A DNA stretch of 64,000 nucleotides. Origin: Polaromonas sp. P2-4. GTDB taxonomy: Bacteria; Pseudomonadota; Gammaproteobacteria; Burkholderiales; Burkholderiaceae_C. Positions 50,807 through 60,409 of the stretch are shown here, one piece after another. The stretch lies in assembly GCA_024703855.1 (NCBI GenBank), contig CP087965.1, positions 3,030,001 to 3,094,000 of the forward strand, read 5' to 3'. The notes under the pieces were generated by a model. It had not been told where the DNA came from. It searched no databases and saw nothing but the letters and a program-made list of their open reading frames with translations. A program made the position numbers and the translations under genes. How positions within the stretch are numbered: position 1 is the first letter of the stretch; every line of letters starts with the position of its first letter.

Positions 50807-51331
50807 TTATGTGGAAGGTGCATGTAGCGCAAACAGCGCCTTGCGCGCGGTCTCCAGCCGTTCTTCAAGGTACGCGCCATAAAAGTCGGGCACGGCCATG
50901 CCGATGAGCCGCTCGGCCAACTCCTGCCCCTGGCCTCCGAGAAACAGCATGGTGGGCGTGAAGGTGGCTTTCCACGCGCTGATTTGTGCCGCAGCGGTGG
51001 TGGTTTTTCCGTCGAAGGCGGTCAGTGGCGCCCGGCGGTCCGTGCTGTTGAGCTGCCACGCCTGCAGGCCGGCCTCGTTGCGCGCGGGCAGCAGGTAGCT
51101 GCGCCGCAGCAGCTCGCAATACGGGCAGCCGGGCAGGCTGACCAGCAGCACCAGCGGCTCGTTTTTGGCGGTGGCTGCCATGGCGGCTTGGGGCAGTGAT
51201 GTGGGAACGGGCAGGGTGGTGTCTTTGGCCCGCGCCAGCGTGGGGAGTAACAGAGAAGGCAAGGCCAACCCGCCGGCGAGAGCGGCGGAGAACTGGCGTC
51301 TGCGTAGCTGCTGCAACTGCGACTGTGTCAT
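50807..51331 (-). CDS. Exported thioredoxin-like protein (CPYC)
   Basis: 174 aa. The Tat-like leader MTQSQLQQLRRRQFSAALAGGLALPSLLLP ends at ARAK. The redox motif CPYC is in VSLPGCPYCELLRRSYLLPARNE, with cis-Pro in KATFTPTMLFLGG. A periplasmic thiol-disulfide protein. It overlaps the upstream esterase gene by ATGA (51328-51331) and is the last gene of the CaiB-esterase-thioredoxin-like operon. Confidence 0.8.
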   Translation of the reverse strand: MTQSQLQQLRRRQFSAALAGGLALPSLLLPTLARAKDTTLPVPTSLPQAAMAATAKNEPLVLLVSLPGCPYCELLRRSYLLPARNEAGLQAWQLNSTDRRAPLTAFDGKTTTAAAQISAWKATFTPTMLFLGGQGQELAERLIGMAVPDFYGAYLEERLETARKALFALHAPST

Positions 51332-52068
51332 GCGGCAGCGCAGTCCAGAAGGATCTGCGTCAGCGCATGGGGCTCACTGATCATGGGGTCGTGGCCGGTC
51401 TTGATCTCGACGATTTTGGAGTTGGGCAGCCAGGCGCCGTCCCAGAACTTCGGGTCTGTCACGCGCAGGCGGCTGGGGTCAATCGTGGCCAGTCCCGGCT
51501 GGGTGCAGCTGACAAAGGTGCGCGGCACGGCAGCAAGCGCTGCACATCAAAGGCCAGCGGCGCCTGGTAGGTGTTGCCGGGGTGCGGCGTCAGGCGGCGC
51601 TTGACCCATTCGTGGTCGGCGTCAATCAGGCCAAATATTTCGGGGTCGGGCGGCGGAAAGCTGAAATTGGGTGAGGCTTGCGCCGCCGCCATGCGTTGCT
51701 GCTGCGTGGCGCTGGATTGCGTGCTGCTCCAGCTTTCGCCGGGCTTGGGCACCACCGCATCCACATACACCAGATGTTTCAGGCGCTCACCCAACCGGTC
51801 GGCCACAGCCGTGCCAATCATTCCTGCGTAGGAGTGCACGGCCAGAGTCACCTCGTGCAGCTCCTCCATCTCGATGAGGTTGATCACATCATTGATGTGC
51901 GTATCCAGGTTGATGGCGGGCGACAGCAGGTGGGCGCGTTCTGCCCAGGCCGGTCAGCGTGACCGGGTAAACCTTGTGGTGATCAAGCTGCAGGGCTTGC
52001 GCCACGCGCCGCCAGCACCAGCCGCCGTGCCAGGCGCCATGGACCAAAACGAAATTGTGGGCAATCAT
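51328..52068 (-). CDS. Alpha/beta hydrolase (MeSA-esterase / hydroxynitrile lyase-like), two frameshifts
   Basis: ATG 52068 overlaps the CaiB stop. MIAHNFVLVHGAWHGGWCWRRVAQAL is the family start with the oxyanion HG. The frame breaks near 51945 (GLGERAHLLSPAINLDTHI expected) and near 51530 (DVQRL, then VPRTFVSCTQPGLA). The nucleophile is in LAVHSYAGM and the His in KTGHDPMIS. About 246 aa. Plant relatives cleave methyl esters or cyanohydrins; the bacterial substrate is unknown. Confidence 0.78.
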
Positions 52069-53303
52069 CAAATCACCTCGTTTCTTTTAAGTTCAGACAA
52101 CTTCGCATCGGAGTAGTTCAGTACGCCGCGCAAAACTTCTTCGGTGTGCTGGCCCAGCAGCGGCGGCGGCAGGTCTGTGCGCACCGGGGTGGAACTGAGC
52201 TTGATCGGGCTGGACACCAGCCGCAGGTCGTTCCTCACCGGATGTTGCCACTGCGTGATCATGTGGCGCGCCTCGATTTGCGGGTCGGCAAACACCTCGG
52301 TCAGGTTGTTGATGGCGCCGCAGGGCACTTTGGCGGCCTCCAGCGCGGCCAGCCAGTCGGTTTTGCCGCGGGTGCGCATCACGGCTTCCAGAATCGGCAC
52401 CAGTTGTGCGCGGTTGAGCACGCGGTCGCGGTTTTTGGCAAACAGCGGGTTCACGCCCAGCTCGGGAATGTTGGCGACCTTGCAGAACTTCACATACTGC
52501 TGGTCGTTGCCCACGGCCAGAATCAGGTGATCCTTGCTGCCGTCCGCCGCAGGGGCGACCTCGAACACCTGGTAGGGCACGATGTTCTGGTGCGCATTGC
52601 CGGCGCGTCCAGGTGCTTTGCCGCTGACCAGGTAGTTGGCCCCCAGGTTGGCGAGCATGGCGACTTGCGTGTCCAGCAGCGCCATGTCGACCTGCTGGCC
52701 CTCGCCGGTTTTTTCGGCATGGCGCAGGGCGGCGAGTATGCCTACGGTCGCGTACATGCCGGTCATCAAATCAGCCACCGCCACGCCGACTTTTTGCGGG
52801 CCACCGCCCAGGTCATCGCGCTCACCCGTCACGCTCATCAGCCCGCCCATGCCCTGAATCGCGTAGTCGTAACCGGCGCGGTCGGCATAAGGCCCGGTCT
52901 GGCCAAAGCCGGTGACCGAGCAGTACACCAGGCGCGGGTTAAGGGCCTTGAGCGAGGCGTAGTCCAGGCCGTAGCGCGCCATGTCGCCGACCTTGAAGTT
53001 CTCGACAAACACATCGCAATGCGCGGCGAGTTCACGAATCAGCGCCTGCCCGGCGGGCTGGGCAATGTCGCAGGTGACAGAGCGTTTGTTGCGGTTGGCC
53101 CCCAGGTAGTAGGCGGCCTCTTGCGTGTCCACGCCTTCCTCGTTCTTCAAGAACGGTGGACCCCAGGTACGGGTGTCGTCGCCGCTGCCGGGGCGCTCAA
53201 TCTTGATGACGTCGGCCCCCAAGTCGGCCAGCGTCTGGGTACACCAGGGGCCCGCGAGGACGCGGGAAAGGTCGAGAACGCGAATGCCGTCAAGTGAATT
53301 CAT
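52068..53303 (-). CDS. CaiB/BaiF family CoA-transferase (formyl-CoA transferase-like)
   Basis: ATG 53303 (MNSLDGIRVLDLSRVLAGPWCTQTLADLGADVIKIERPGSGDDTR). 411 aa. Class III CoA-transferase: the catalytic Asp is in GVAVADLMTGMYA, and GYDYAIQGMGGLMSVTGE is typical. Transfers CoA between carboxylates, forming a CoA ester for beta-oxidation-like breakdown. First gene of a three-gene operon. Confidence 0.9.
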   Translation of the reverse strand: MNSLDGIRVLDLSRVLAGPWCTQTLADLGADVIKIERPGSGDDTRTWGPPFLKNEEGVDTQEAAYYLGANRNKRSVTCDIAQPAGQALIRELAAHCDVFVENFKVGDMARYGLDYASLKALNPRLVYCSVTGFGQTGPYADRAGYDYAIQGMGGLMSVTGERDDLGGGPQKVGVAVADLMTGMYATVGILAALRHAEKTGEGQQVDMALLDTQVAMLANLGANYLVSGKAPGRAGNAHQNIVPYQVFEVAPAADGSKDHLILAVGNDQQYVKFCKVANIPELGVNPLFAKNRDRVLNRAQLVPILEAVMRTRGKTDWLAALEAAKVPCGAINNLTEVFADPQIEARHMITQWQHPVRNDLRLVSSPIKLSSTPVRTDLPPPLLGQHTEEVLRGVLNYSDAKLSELKRNEVI

Positions 53304-53334
53304 CCTGCTATTTTGCCTTGATGAAGGCTGACGA

Positions 53335-53453
53335 GCCCTCACCCCAACCCTCTCCCAGCGGGAGAGGGAGAAAGTCGCCTGCTCAGTTCAACAGAGGAAG
53401 CGCTTTTGGGCTGTTACTCCTTCTCCCTTTGGGAGAAGGTTGGGATGAGGGCT
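53335..53453. repeat. Intergenic REP pair
   Basis: CCCTCACCCCAACCCTCTCC (from 53335) and the inverted GAGAAGGTTGGGATGAGGG (to 53453) flank a 45-nt spacer. It has the same type of sequence as the pair inside the E2 gene. It lies between caiB and the LysR gene. Confidence 0.75.
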
Positions 53454-53513
53454 GCCAGCGAGAGTAGTATGTTTCTTTTCCTCCCTCCCGAATGCCCCAA
53501 CGCTCTACTAGCC

Positions 53514-54395
53514 GTGCGATTCGACCTCATCACGCTAAAGCTCTTCGTCAGCGCGATCGAGCACGGCAGCATCGCAAGAGCCGCAGAGTGCGAGCACATC
53601 GTCGCTTCGGCGGCGAGCAAACGCATCGGTGACCTCGAGGTCGGGCTCGGAGTCGCGCTCCTCGTACGCCAGCACGCGGGAGTCGTCCCGACCGCCGCGG
53701 GCGAAGCGCTCGCCCGCCATGCGCGCGAGGTCATCAAGACGCTCGACCGAATACCCGGCGCGCTCAGCACGCTTGCCGCGGACGATCCGCCCGATATCCG
53801 GATATTGGCGAATCAGACCGGCGTCGTCGTCGCGGCTGCGGACCTCGCGAGCTACATCGCGCGGCGGCCCGGGGTGAAGATTCGTCTCGAAGAAGGCCAG
53901 AGCCTGCCGATCATCGAAAGCGTCGCGCAAGGGAGCGCCGACATCGGCATCATCGGCCACTTTCAGCCCACCGACCGGCTGCACGTCGTTCCCTATCGCA
54001 GCATTCCTCTCATGCTGGTCATGCCGGCGTCGCATCCGCTTGCCGGCCGCGGGGCGCTCTCGTTTGCGCAAGCGCTCGAGTTCGATCTGATCACGCTGGT
54101 GCAAGGCACCGCAATCCGCGGCTGGGCCCTGGCAGCAGCAGCCCGGATGGCGCGCAAGCCGAAGTTCACCATGCAGGTGCAGAGTTACGAGGCGATGCGC
54201 GCGATGGTGCAGGCGGGTCTCGGGATCGCGGTCATGCCCGCGGCCAACATTCTGCCGTACGAGGATCTCCTGCGGGGGCGCGCGCTGCCGCTCACCGACG
54301 ATTGGGCGTGCATGCAGCTCTACCTGGTGTGCGACCGGGGTGCGGCCGGCATTCCTGCGATCGAGGCGCTCCTGGCCCATCTCGCCGCGGCTTGA
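53514..54395 (+). CDS. LysR-family transcriptional regulator
   Basis: The start is placed at GTG 53514 (MRFDLITLKLFVSAIEHGSIARAAECEHIVASAASKRIGDLE), which aligns with the usual winged-helix start; ATG 53469 is an in-frame alternative. 293 aa. The effector domain includes IRILANQTGVVVAAADLASYIARRPGVKIRLEEGQS and LGIAVMPAANILPYEDLL. Probably controls the downstream aldolase/Bug genes, which run the same way. Confidence 0.85.
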   Translation: MRFDLITLKLFVSAIEHGSIARAAECEHIVASAASKRIGDLEVGLGVALLVRQHAGVVPTAAGEALARHAREVIKTLDRIPGALSTLAADDPPDIRILANQTGVVVAAADLASYIARRPGVKIRLEEGQSLPIIESVAQGSADIGIIGHFQPTDRLHVVPYRSIPLMLVMPASHPLAGRGALSFAQALEFDLITLVQGTAIRGWALAAAARMARKPKFTMQVQSYEAMRAMVQAGLGIAVMPAANILPYEDLLRGRALPLTDDWACMQLYLVCDRGAAGIPAIEALLAHLAAA

Positions 54396-54491
54396 GCCTT
54401 CGCGGCCCGCGATGGCAAGCGTTCCGAAAGATCACTTGCGAACGAAGCCGGGTGAGCTGAATATGGGGTCTGCGAGAGAAAGGAATCCCCC

Positions 54492-55274
54492 GTGAACAAC
54501 ATGGCAGGCCGGCCGAAATCCGAGTACGACGCGAAGTTCCGCGCCGATCTGGACAAGTTCGTGCAGGTGACCGGCTGGACGCTGCAACAGAAGGTGGCGC
54601 TCGCGTGCCGCATCCTCGATCGCGATGGGCACGAATCCGCGCTCGCGGGCCAGGTTTCGACACGCGGGGAGAAGCCCGGCACCTACTGGACGCTGCGCTT
54701 CGGGCTAGGCTTCGACGAGGCCCGCGAGAGCAACATCCTGCTGATCGACGACGACTTGAACGTCCTCGCGGGCGAGGGCATGGCCAACCCCGCGAATCGA
54801 TTCCATCTGTGGATCTATCGCGCCCGTCCCGAGACCAACGCGATCGTGCACACTCATCCGCCGCACGCCTCGGCGCTGTCAATGATCGCGGAGGAACTCA
54901 TCGTGTCGCACATGGACACCTGCGTGCTGTACGAGAATTGCGCGTATCTGCCCGAGTGGCCGGGCGTGCCGATCGGCGACGAGGAGGGCGAGATGATCTC
55001 GGCCGCGCTGGGCGACAAGCAGGCGGTGCTGCTCGCGCACCACGGCCTGCTGACTGCGGCGAAGACGATCGAGGACGCGGCGGTGCTCGCGTTCTACCTG
55101 GAGCGCGCGGCGAAGCTGCAACTCATGGCGCGAGCGGTGGGGCCGATCAAGCGGGTGAAGCCGGAACTCGCGCGCGAGGCCCGCAGCTATCGCGGCAGCC
55201 CCAAGTACATCGCTGCGACGTTCAATTACCTCGCGCGACGCGTGCTGCGCGAGACACCGGACTGCCTGAGCTGA
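54492..55274 (+). CDS. Class II aldolase/adducin-domain protein
   Basis: GTG 54492 with AAAGGAA upstream; ATG 54501 is the alternative. 260 aa. Zinc ligands are visible in AIVHTHPPHASALS and LLAHHGLLTAA, with E in the first half. A fuculose-phosphate-aldolase-like enzyme. In Bug-associated clusters such proteins act on hydroxy or keto acids; the substrate is unknown. Confidence 0.83.
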   Translation: MNNMAGRPKSEYDAKFRADLDKFVQVTGWTLQQKVALACRILDRDGHESALAGQVSTRGEKPGTYWTLRFGLGFDEARESNILLIDDDLNVLAGEGMANPANRFHLWIYRARPETNAIVHTHPPHASALSMIAEELIVSHMDTCVLYENCAYLPEWPGVPIGDEEGEMISAALGDKQAVLLAHHGLLTAAKTIEDAAVLAFYLERAAKLQLMARAVGPIKRVKPELAREARSYRGSPKYIAATFNYLARRVLRETPDCLS

Positions 55275-55369
55275 CGCCGCGAGGCAAGTCCATCTGCTAT
55301 TCCCAAGTCGCGTCCCCCTGAACGAACCGTGACAGCTTGATCCCAGTTGATTCCAACCAAGGAACGAAA

Positions 55370-56343
55370 ATGACACACCTCTCAACCCACCGAATTTGCG
55401 CGGCACTGCTCGCGCTTGCAGCCGCGACGGTGTCGGCGCAAACCTACCCTGAACCGGGCGATTCGCATCGTCGTGCCGTACCCGCCGGGCGGCGGCGCCT
55501 GACATCACCGCGCGGCCGATCGCCCAGATGCTCAGCGAACGCTGGGGCCAGCCGGTCGTCATCGAGAACCACGGCGGGGCGAGCGGCATGATAGGCGCGG
55601 ACATCGTCGCCAAGGCGCCGCCCGACGGCTATACCCTCATGGTCAGCGCCTCGGCGGAAGTCGCGCTCAATGTTGCGCTCTTCCCGAAGATGCCATACGA
55701 CCCGGTCAGGGATTTCGCGCCGATCACGCTGGCGACGGTGACCCCTGATGGCGCTCGTTGTGCATCCGTCGGTGCCCGTCACATCGTTGAAGGAATACAT
55801 TGCGACCGCAAGGGCGAAGCCCGGATCGATGACGTTCGGTTCGGTCGGCGCCGGCTCCGTCCATCATTTCGCCGGCGAGTGGCTGAAAATGCTGACCCAG
55901 GTTGACATCGTGCACGTGCCGTACAAGGGCTCCGGCCCCTTGATCATCGATCTGCTCGGTGGGCATTCACCCAGCGGGTTTGCCACGCTGCTGCCGGCGA
56001 TGCAGCATCTGAAGAGCGGCAAGTTGCGCGCCCTGGCGGTGACGACGCAAAGCGCGTGCCGCTGCTGCCCGACGTGCCAGCCCTCGCCGAGACGCTGCCC
56101 GGATTCGACATCAGCCAGTGGAACGCCGTGTGGGCGCCGGCCGCGACGCCGAAGGACGTGCTCGACAAGCTGAGCGCGGAAATCACGCGCATCGTGCAGT
56201 CGCCCGACTACAAGGCGCGCATGGCGGAGCAGGGCAGCGAGGCCATCGGCAACTCGCCGTCAGAACTGGCGGCCTTTCAGAAGGCGGAAATCGACAAGTA
56301 TCGCAAGATCGCGCAGCAGGCGAACATCAAGGCCGACCAGTAA
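55370..56343 (+). CDS. Bug/TctC-type binding protein, about four frameshifts
   Basis: ATG 55370 after AAGGAAC. Signal peptide (ICAALLALAAATVSAQ). Family pieces occur in order but in changing frames: IRIVVPYPPGGG, VVIENHGGASGMIGADIVAKAPPDGYTLM, HVPYKGSGPLIIDLLGG, LPDVPALAETLPGFDISQWNAVWAPA, ending AQQANIKADQ at 56343. Breaks lie near 55452, 55498, 55745 and 56055. About 325 aa if joined. Follows the aldolase and LysR genes. Confidence 0.82.
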
Positions 56344-56426
56344 AGGACAGAGAAAGGAACGCTCACTCCATTCGCGCCCCTCATGCTGGGCGTTGGAGAG
56401 CAACAGTAACTTCAAAGGAGAACGCC

Positions 56427-57223
56427 ATGCGAACGACTCATTGGCTGATGACAGGGATACTTGGACTGCTGCTTGCGGGCTGTGCGGGCATCAGTACCGC
56501 CCCCACACCGGAAGCGACAGGCTTTGGCTCCAACCGGCAAGCTTCGCGTTGGGCTCTTGCTTGGCAGTCCCACACACGTGATCAAGGATGCCGCGTCGGG
56601 TGAGATGAAAGGGATCGGATTCGACCTCGGAAAGGAGTTGGCCCGGCGCATGGGGGTTCCGTTTGAGCCGGTCCTGTACCCATCAATCCCAACCCTTCTC
56701 GACAGCGGAAAGTCCGGCGCTTGGGACGTCACATTCATCGGGTTTACGCCTGGGCGCGCGAAGGATTTCGATTTCACCGCGACGCACCTGGAAGTCGAAT
56801 TCGGCTACCTCGTCCCTGGCGGTTCTTCCATCTCGACAATGGCTGATGTGGATCGCCCCGGAATTCGGGTTGCCCTGCAGGAGAGGTCCGGCCCGGATGT
56901 CTTTTTCACCCCTGCTAAAAAATGCCGTGCTGGTCCGGGCATCAAGCAACCCTGGCACATTGGATCTGCTGAAATCCGGGAGGGCAGACGTCATGGGCAG
57001 CATCAAGCCCATCCTGTTCGAATTGTCGAATCAGCTGCCCGGTTCTCGGGTTCTCGACGGTCGGCCTGGCATCGATCCGCACGCTATGGCGATGCCGAAG
57101 GGACGGGACCCCGGCGTGGCCTACGCGCGCAAATTCGTTGAGAACGCAAAGTCCGAGGGGCTGGTCAAGGCGGCGATCGAGAGGGTCGGAATGCGCGGCG
57201 CCCTTGGGGCCACCACGCAATAA
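56427..57223 (+). CDS. Amino-acid-type extracellular solute-binding lipoprotein (SBP family 3), two frameshifts
   Basis: ATG 56427 after AAAGGAG, with lipobox LLAGCAG. The frame changes near 56520 (LAPTGKLRVGLLLGSPTHVIKDAASGEMKGIGFDLGKELARRMGVPFEPV follows) and near 56910 (PLLKNAVLVRASSNPGTLDLLKSGRADVMGS follows). About 265 aa. The G-F-D-L-x-K-x-L-A-x-R motif marks polar amino acid binding proteins. No ABC permease or ATPase is adjacent, so it is an orphan or a receptor. Confidence 0.8.
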
Positions 57224-57302
57224 CGCGCTCTAACCACCGCATTTACACCGTCAATGAGTCCGTCCGAGACAAGCGCCGCAACTCGCGTGGCGCGGGGAAA
57301 AC

Positions 57303-57380
57303 TGGTGGAGCGGATGAGGATCGAACTCACGACCTCTGCATTGCAGAACGCAGCGCTCTCCCAAACTGAGCTACCGCCCC
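57303..57380 (-). tRNA. tRNA-Ala, anticodon loop with one extra base
   Basis: Reads GGGGCGGTAGCTCAGTTTGG from 57380, with T-loop GAGTTCGATCCTC and encoded CCA. The acceptor pair G3-U70 is the alanine identity element. The anticodon loop is TTCTGCAA, one base too long. Removing the C gives anticodon TGC; removing the T (the insertion seen elsewhere here) gives CGC. Both are alanine. Confidence 0.85.
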
Positions 57381-57452
57381 ACGCAGCTTCAATGTTAATC
57401 GGGATTGCTCACTGGCGCATCCAGCAGGGGCTGCGCAAGATAGCTGGTCTTG

Positions 57453-57896
57453 TCAGTAGGTCTTGTACGGCAGGAATTTGCCCGACAGCACCACCTTGAC
57501 GCGATCGCCCTTGGGGTCGGGCTGGCGCACGATGTCCATGCTGAAGTCGATGGCGCTCATGATGCCGTCACCGAATTCTTCGTGAATCAGTTCCTTGATG
57601 GTGGTGCCGTAGACGCTGACGATTTCGTACCAGCGGTAGATCAGCGGGTCGGTTGGCACGGGCGTGGGCAGGGAGCCCTTGTAAGGCACGACCTGCAACC
57701 ACTTTTGCTCTTCGACCGTGAGACCAAAAATCTCGCCGACGATCTTGGCCTGCTTGTCGTCCAGCGTCATCTGGCCCAGGCAGGCAGCGGTGGTCCACTC
57801 TTTGCTGAGGCCTACTTCTTTGGCGACGGATTCCCAAGTGATGCCCTTGGAGACTTTAACGGTGATGATTTTTTCGGTGATGTCGTTGCGGTTCAT
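57453..57896 (-). CDS. cynS: Cyanate hydratase (cyanase)
   Basis: 147 aa, complete. The N-terminal helix-turn-helix-like domain (GITWESVAKEVGLSKEWTTAACLGQM) and C-terminal catalytic domain DPLIYRWYEIVSVYGTTIKELIHEEFGDGIMSAIDF hold the conserved Arg, Glu and Ser residues. Converts cyanate and bicarbonate to ammonia and CO2. It could also remove cyanate formed from carbamoyl compounds, such as products of the hydantoinase cluster, but it is 45 kb away. Confidence 0.95.
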   Translation of the reverse strand: MNRNDITEKIITVKVSKGITWESVAKEVGLSKEWTTAACLGQMTLDDKQAKIVGEIFGLTVEEQKWLQVVPYKGSLPTPVPTDPLIYRWYEIVSVYGTTIKELIHEEFGDGIMSAIDFSMDIVRQPDPKGDRVKVVLSGKFLPYKTY

Positions 57897-58066
57897 GAGG
57901 GCTCCTGGGATTGAAGGGGTGAGGCTGTCTTGCGTGGCACGTCTTTAAACAGGCAGAAAAAGCAAGCACCGTGCCCGGGTTGGCGCTAAGCCGGCCTTAA
58001 GCGGGCGCACGAATGCCTGTAAAGTGCAATGCTTGCTTACGATTCATCCAGTTTTTAGAACGACCG

Positions 58067-58623
58067 ATGCCACGACTGCCCCTGATTCTTTTTGCCGCAG
58101 GTTTGAGCGCGCTGCTGGCACTGGCCGCCTGCAGCCCCACCTTTAACTGGCGCGAGGTGCGGCCCGAGAACACCCGGCTCAGCCTGCTCTTGCCCTGCAA
58201 GCCCGACAAGGCGCAAAAAATCGTGCCTTTCGGGGGCAAGCCGACCCCGCTGTCCATGCTGGGTTGCGATGCCGGCGGCGTGACCTTTGCCGTGGCGGTG
58301 GTTGATCTGGATAAGCTGGATAAGCCGGGCGGGGCCTTGAGCGCTGCGTCCGCTGCAACCGTCCTTGCCCAGTGGCAAAGCGTGACGCTGGCCAATATGA
58401 AGGCCGGTGCGGTGCAGGTAAGCCCCCTCAGCTTGCCGGGTGCCGCGATTGCGCAGCCCCCGGTGCTGGTCAAGGCGCAGGGCCAACGCACCGACGGCAC
58501 GGCCGTGAACGGGCAGGCCGCCTACTTTGCCCATGGCTCGCAGGTGTTCCAGGTGGTGATGTATGCCGCAAGCGTGCCGCCCGAGGTGGCCGAGACTTTT
58601 TCTCCAGCTTGAAGTTTGAATGA
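58067..58623 (+). CDS. Putative lipoprotein of unknown function, frameshift at the end
   Basis: ATG 58067 gives MPRLPLILFAAGLSALLALAACSPTFNWREVRPENTRLSLLLPCKPDKA, with lipobox LAAC. About 185 aa. One T is missing from a poly-T run near 58600; the true end is probably FFSSLKFE with the TGA at 58621-58623 overlapping the next start (ATGA). No recognised domain. Cotranscribed with the MFS gene. Confidence 0.7.
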
Positions 58624-59966
58624 GCACGAGTTCTGCCCCTGTGACACTTCAAGCCCCCTATCTGAAAAAAAAACCGGCGCCATCGTTTTTCTGGCGTTTG
58701 CCGCCGCCTACTTTTGTTCTGCGCTGGTGCGCGCCATCACCGCCACGCTGTCGCCCGTGCTGACGCCGGAATTTTCGCTGCAGTCACGCGATTTGGGGCT
58801 GCTGGCGGGCGGTTATTTTCTCGGCTTTGCCGCCACCCAGTTGCCCTTGGGCACCTGGCTGGACCGCTACGGCCCCAAGCGCGTGATCTTGTGGTTTCTG
58901 AGCCTGGCCGTGCTGGGTTGCCTGGCTTTTTTCGATGGCCAGCAGTTTTGCCGGCTTGCTGGCCGCCCGCGTTCTGGTGGGCATGGGGGTCAGCGCCTGC
59001 CTCATGGCGCCGCTCACCGGTTACCGCCGCTGGTTTGATGGCGCTACCTTGCTGCGCGCCAATTCCTGGATGTTGATGACCGGTTCGCTGGGCATGCTGG
59101 CCTCGACCCTGCCGGTGCAGTGGCTGATGCCGCTGACGGGCTGGCGGCCGCTGTTCTGGATTCTGGCGGCGATGATTTTTATGTCCATGGCTGCGATTGC
59201 GTGGGTGGTGCCGCATTGGGATGTAGCCCCCACGCTTTCCACTGCGTGTGATGCGCTGCCCCCCGAGGGGGCTGAGCTTGCTCGGGGCGGCCCTTCGCGG
59301 CGCTCTGCGGCCCCCACGCTTTCCTCTTCGCGTGTTGCGCCGTCCCCGGCCGCCAGCTACGCCGAAGTCTGGCGCAGTCGTTATTTCCGAAAAATGTCGC
59401 CACTGGCGTTTTTTAACTATGGCGGCATGGTGGCGATGCAGACTTTGTGGGCCGGTCCCTGGATGGTCCGGGTGGCTGGCTACACCCCGCTGGAAGCCGC
59501 TACGGGGCTTTTCTCTATCAACGCCACCATGCTGGTGACCTTCTGGAGCTGGGGCATGGTCAACCCCTGGCTGGCGCAGCGCGGCTGGCATGCAACCCGG
59601 CTGATTGGCTGGGGCGTTCCCGTCAGTCTGGTGGTGCTGGCCTTCAATATTCTGGCGGGCGCGTCTACCGGCTGGCTGGGCTGGGCCCTGTTTTGCCTGA
59701 CTTCCAGCACCCTGGGCCTGGCCCAGCCGGCCGTGGGCATGGCTTTTCAGCCCTCGCTGGCGGGGCGGGCGCTGTCGGCCTACAACCTGGTGATTTTTGT
59801 CGGCGTGTTTGTGGTGCAGTGGGGTATCGGCTTGGCTGTCGACGCCTTCAAGGCGGCAGGGTTGGCCGAAGTGGCCAGCTTTCAGGCCGCAATGGCTGTA
59901 TTCTTGTGTTGTTGCTTCGCCTCATATATCTACTTTCTGAGTGTGAAAGTCGATAATCCTTCTTAA
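58620..59966 (+). CDS. MFS transporter with a repeat-derived central loop, two frameshifts
   Basis: ATG 58620. One A is lost from a poly-A run near 58670 (before TGAIVFLAFAAAYFCSALVRAI) and one T is extra near 58946. About 448 aa, twelve membrane segments; motif A-like LDRYGPKR lies in the 2-3 loop. The loop after segment six reads WDVAPTLSTACDALPPEGAE onward and is encoded by a dispersed repeat (59228-59340). Substrate unknown. Confidence 0.8.
59228..59340 (+). repeat. Dispersed GC-rich repeat inside the MFS gene
   Basis: CCCCCACGCTTTCC ... GCTGCCCCCCGAGGGGGCTG ... GGGGCGGCCC, as at 60651-60729 and on the minus strand at 17800-17966. In frame within the gene. Confidence 0.7.
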
Positions 59967-60409
59967 TGAACGGTATTTTTGTCATCGCCCACGCTCCCCT
60001 GGCTTCTGCCTTGCGCCAGTGCGTGCTGCATGTGTTCCCAGACAACCAGGCCGGTGTGGTGGCGCTCGATGTGCAGCCCAACATGCCGCCGGAAGAAACG
60101 CTGGCCCAGGCACGCATCATGCTGGAGCAACTGGGTACCTCGCATGTGCTGGTGCTGGTGGACGTTTTTGGTGCAACGCCCTGCAATGTGGCGCAAAAGC
60201 TGGTCGATGGTGTTCGTTCCAAACTCATCACCGGCATTAATTTGCCCATGCTGCTACGCACCGTGTCTTACCGGCACGAGCCGCTCGATGCGCTGGTCGC
60301 CCGCGCGTTGGTGGGCGGCGCGCAAGGCGTGATGCAGGTGGCCATTACCGCACCGCAAAATCAAAATCGTAGAAACCATGATCAAGACCCGCACCAACAT
60401 CAACAATAA
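59966..60409 (+). CDS. PTS mannose-type EIIA domain protein
   Basis: 147 aa. The active-site His is in FVIAHAPLASALR (residue 9). LVLVDVFGATPCNVAQKLVDG matches the EIIA-Man fold. No sugar permease follows, so it is probably a regulatory phosphocarrier receiving phosphate from HPr. The C-terminal tail is His/Gln-rich (NHDQDPHQHQQ). It overlaps ptsH by 32 nt. Confidence 0.88.
   Translation: MNGIFVIAHAPLASALRQCVLHVFPDNQAGVVALDVQPNMPPEETLAQARIMLEQLGTSHVLVLVDVFGATPCNVAQKLVDGVRSKLITGINLPMLLRTVSYRHEPLDALVARALVGGAQGVMQVAITAPQNQNRRNHDQDPHQHQQ

Noticed and set aside
53335..53453. Transcription terminator pair between caiB and the LysR gene
   Set aside because: The two palindromes lack T-runs and match a repeat seen inside the E2 gene, so they are called REP elements.
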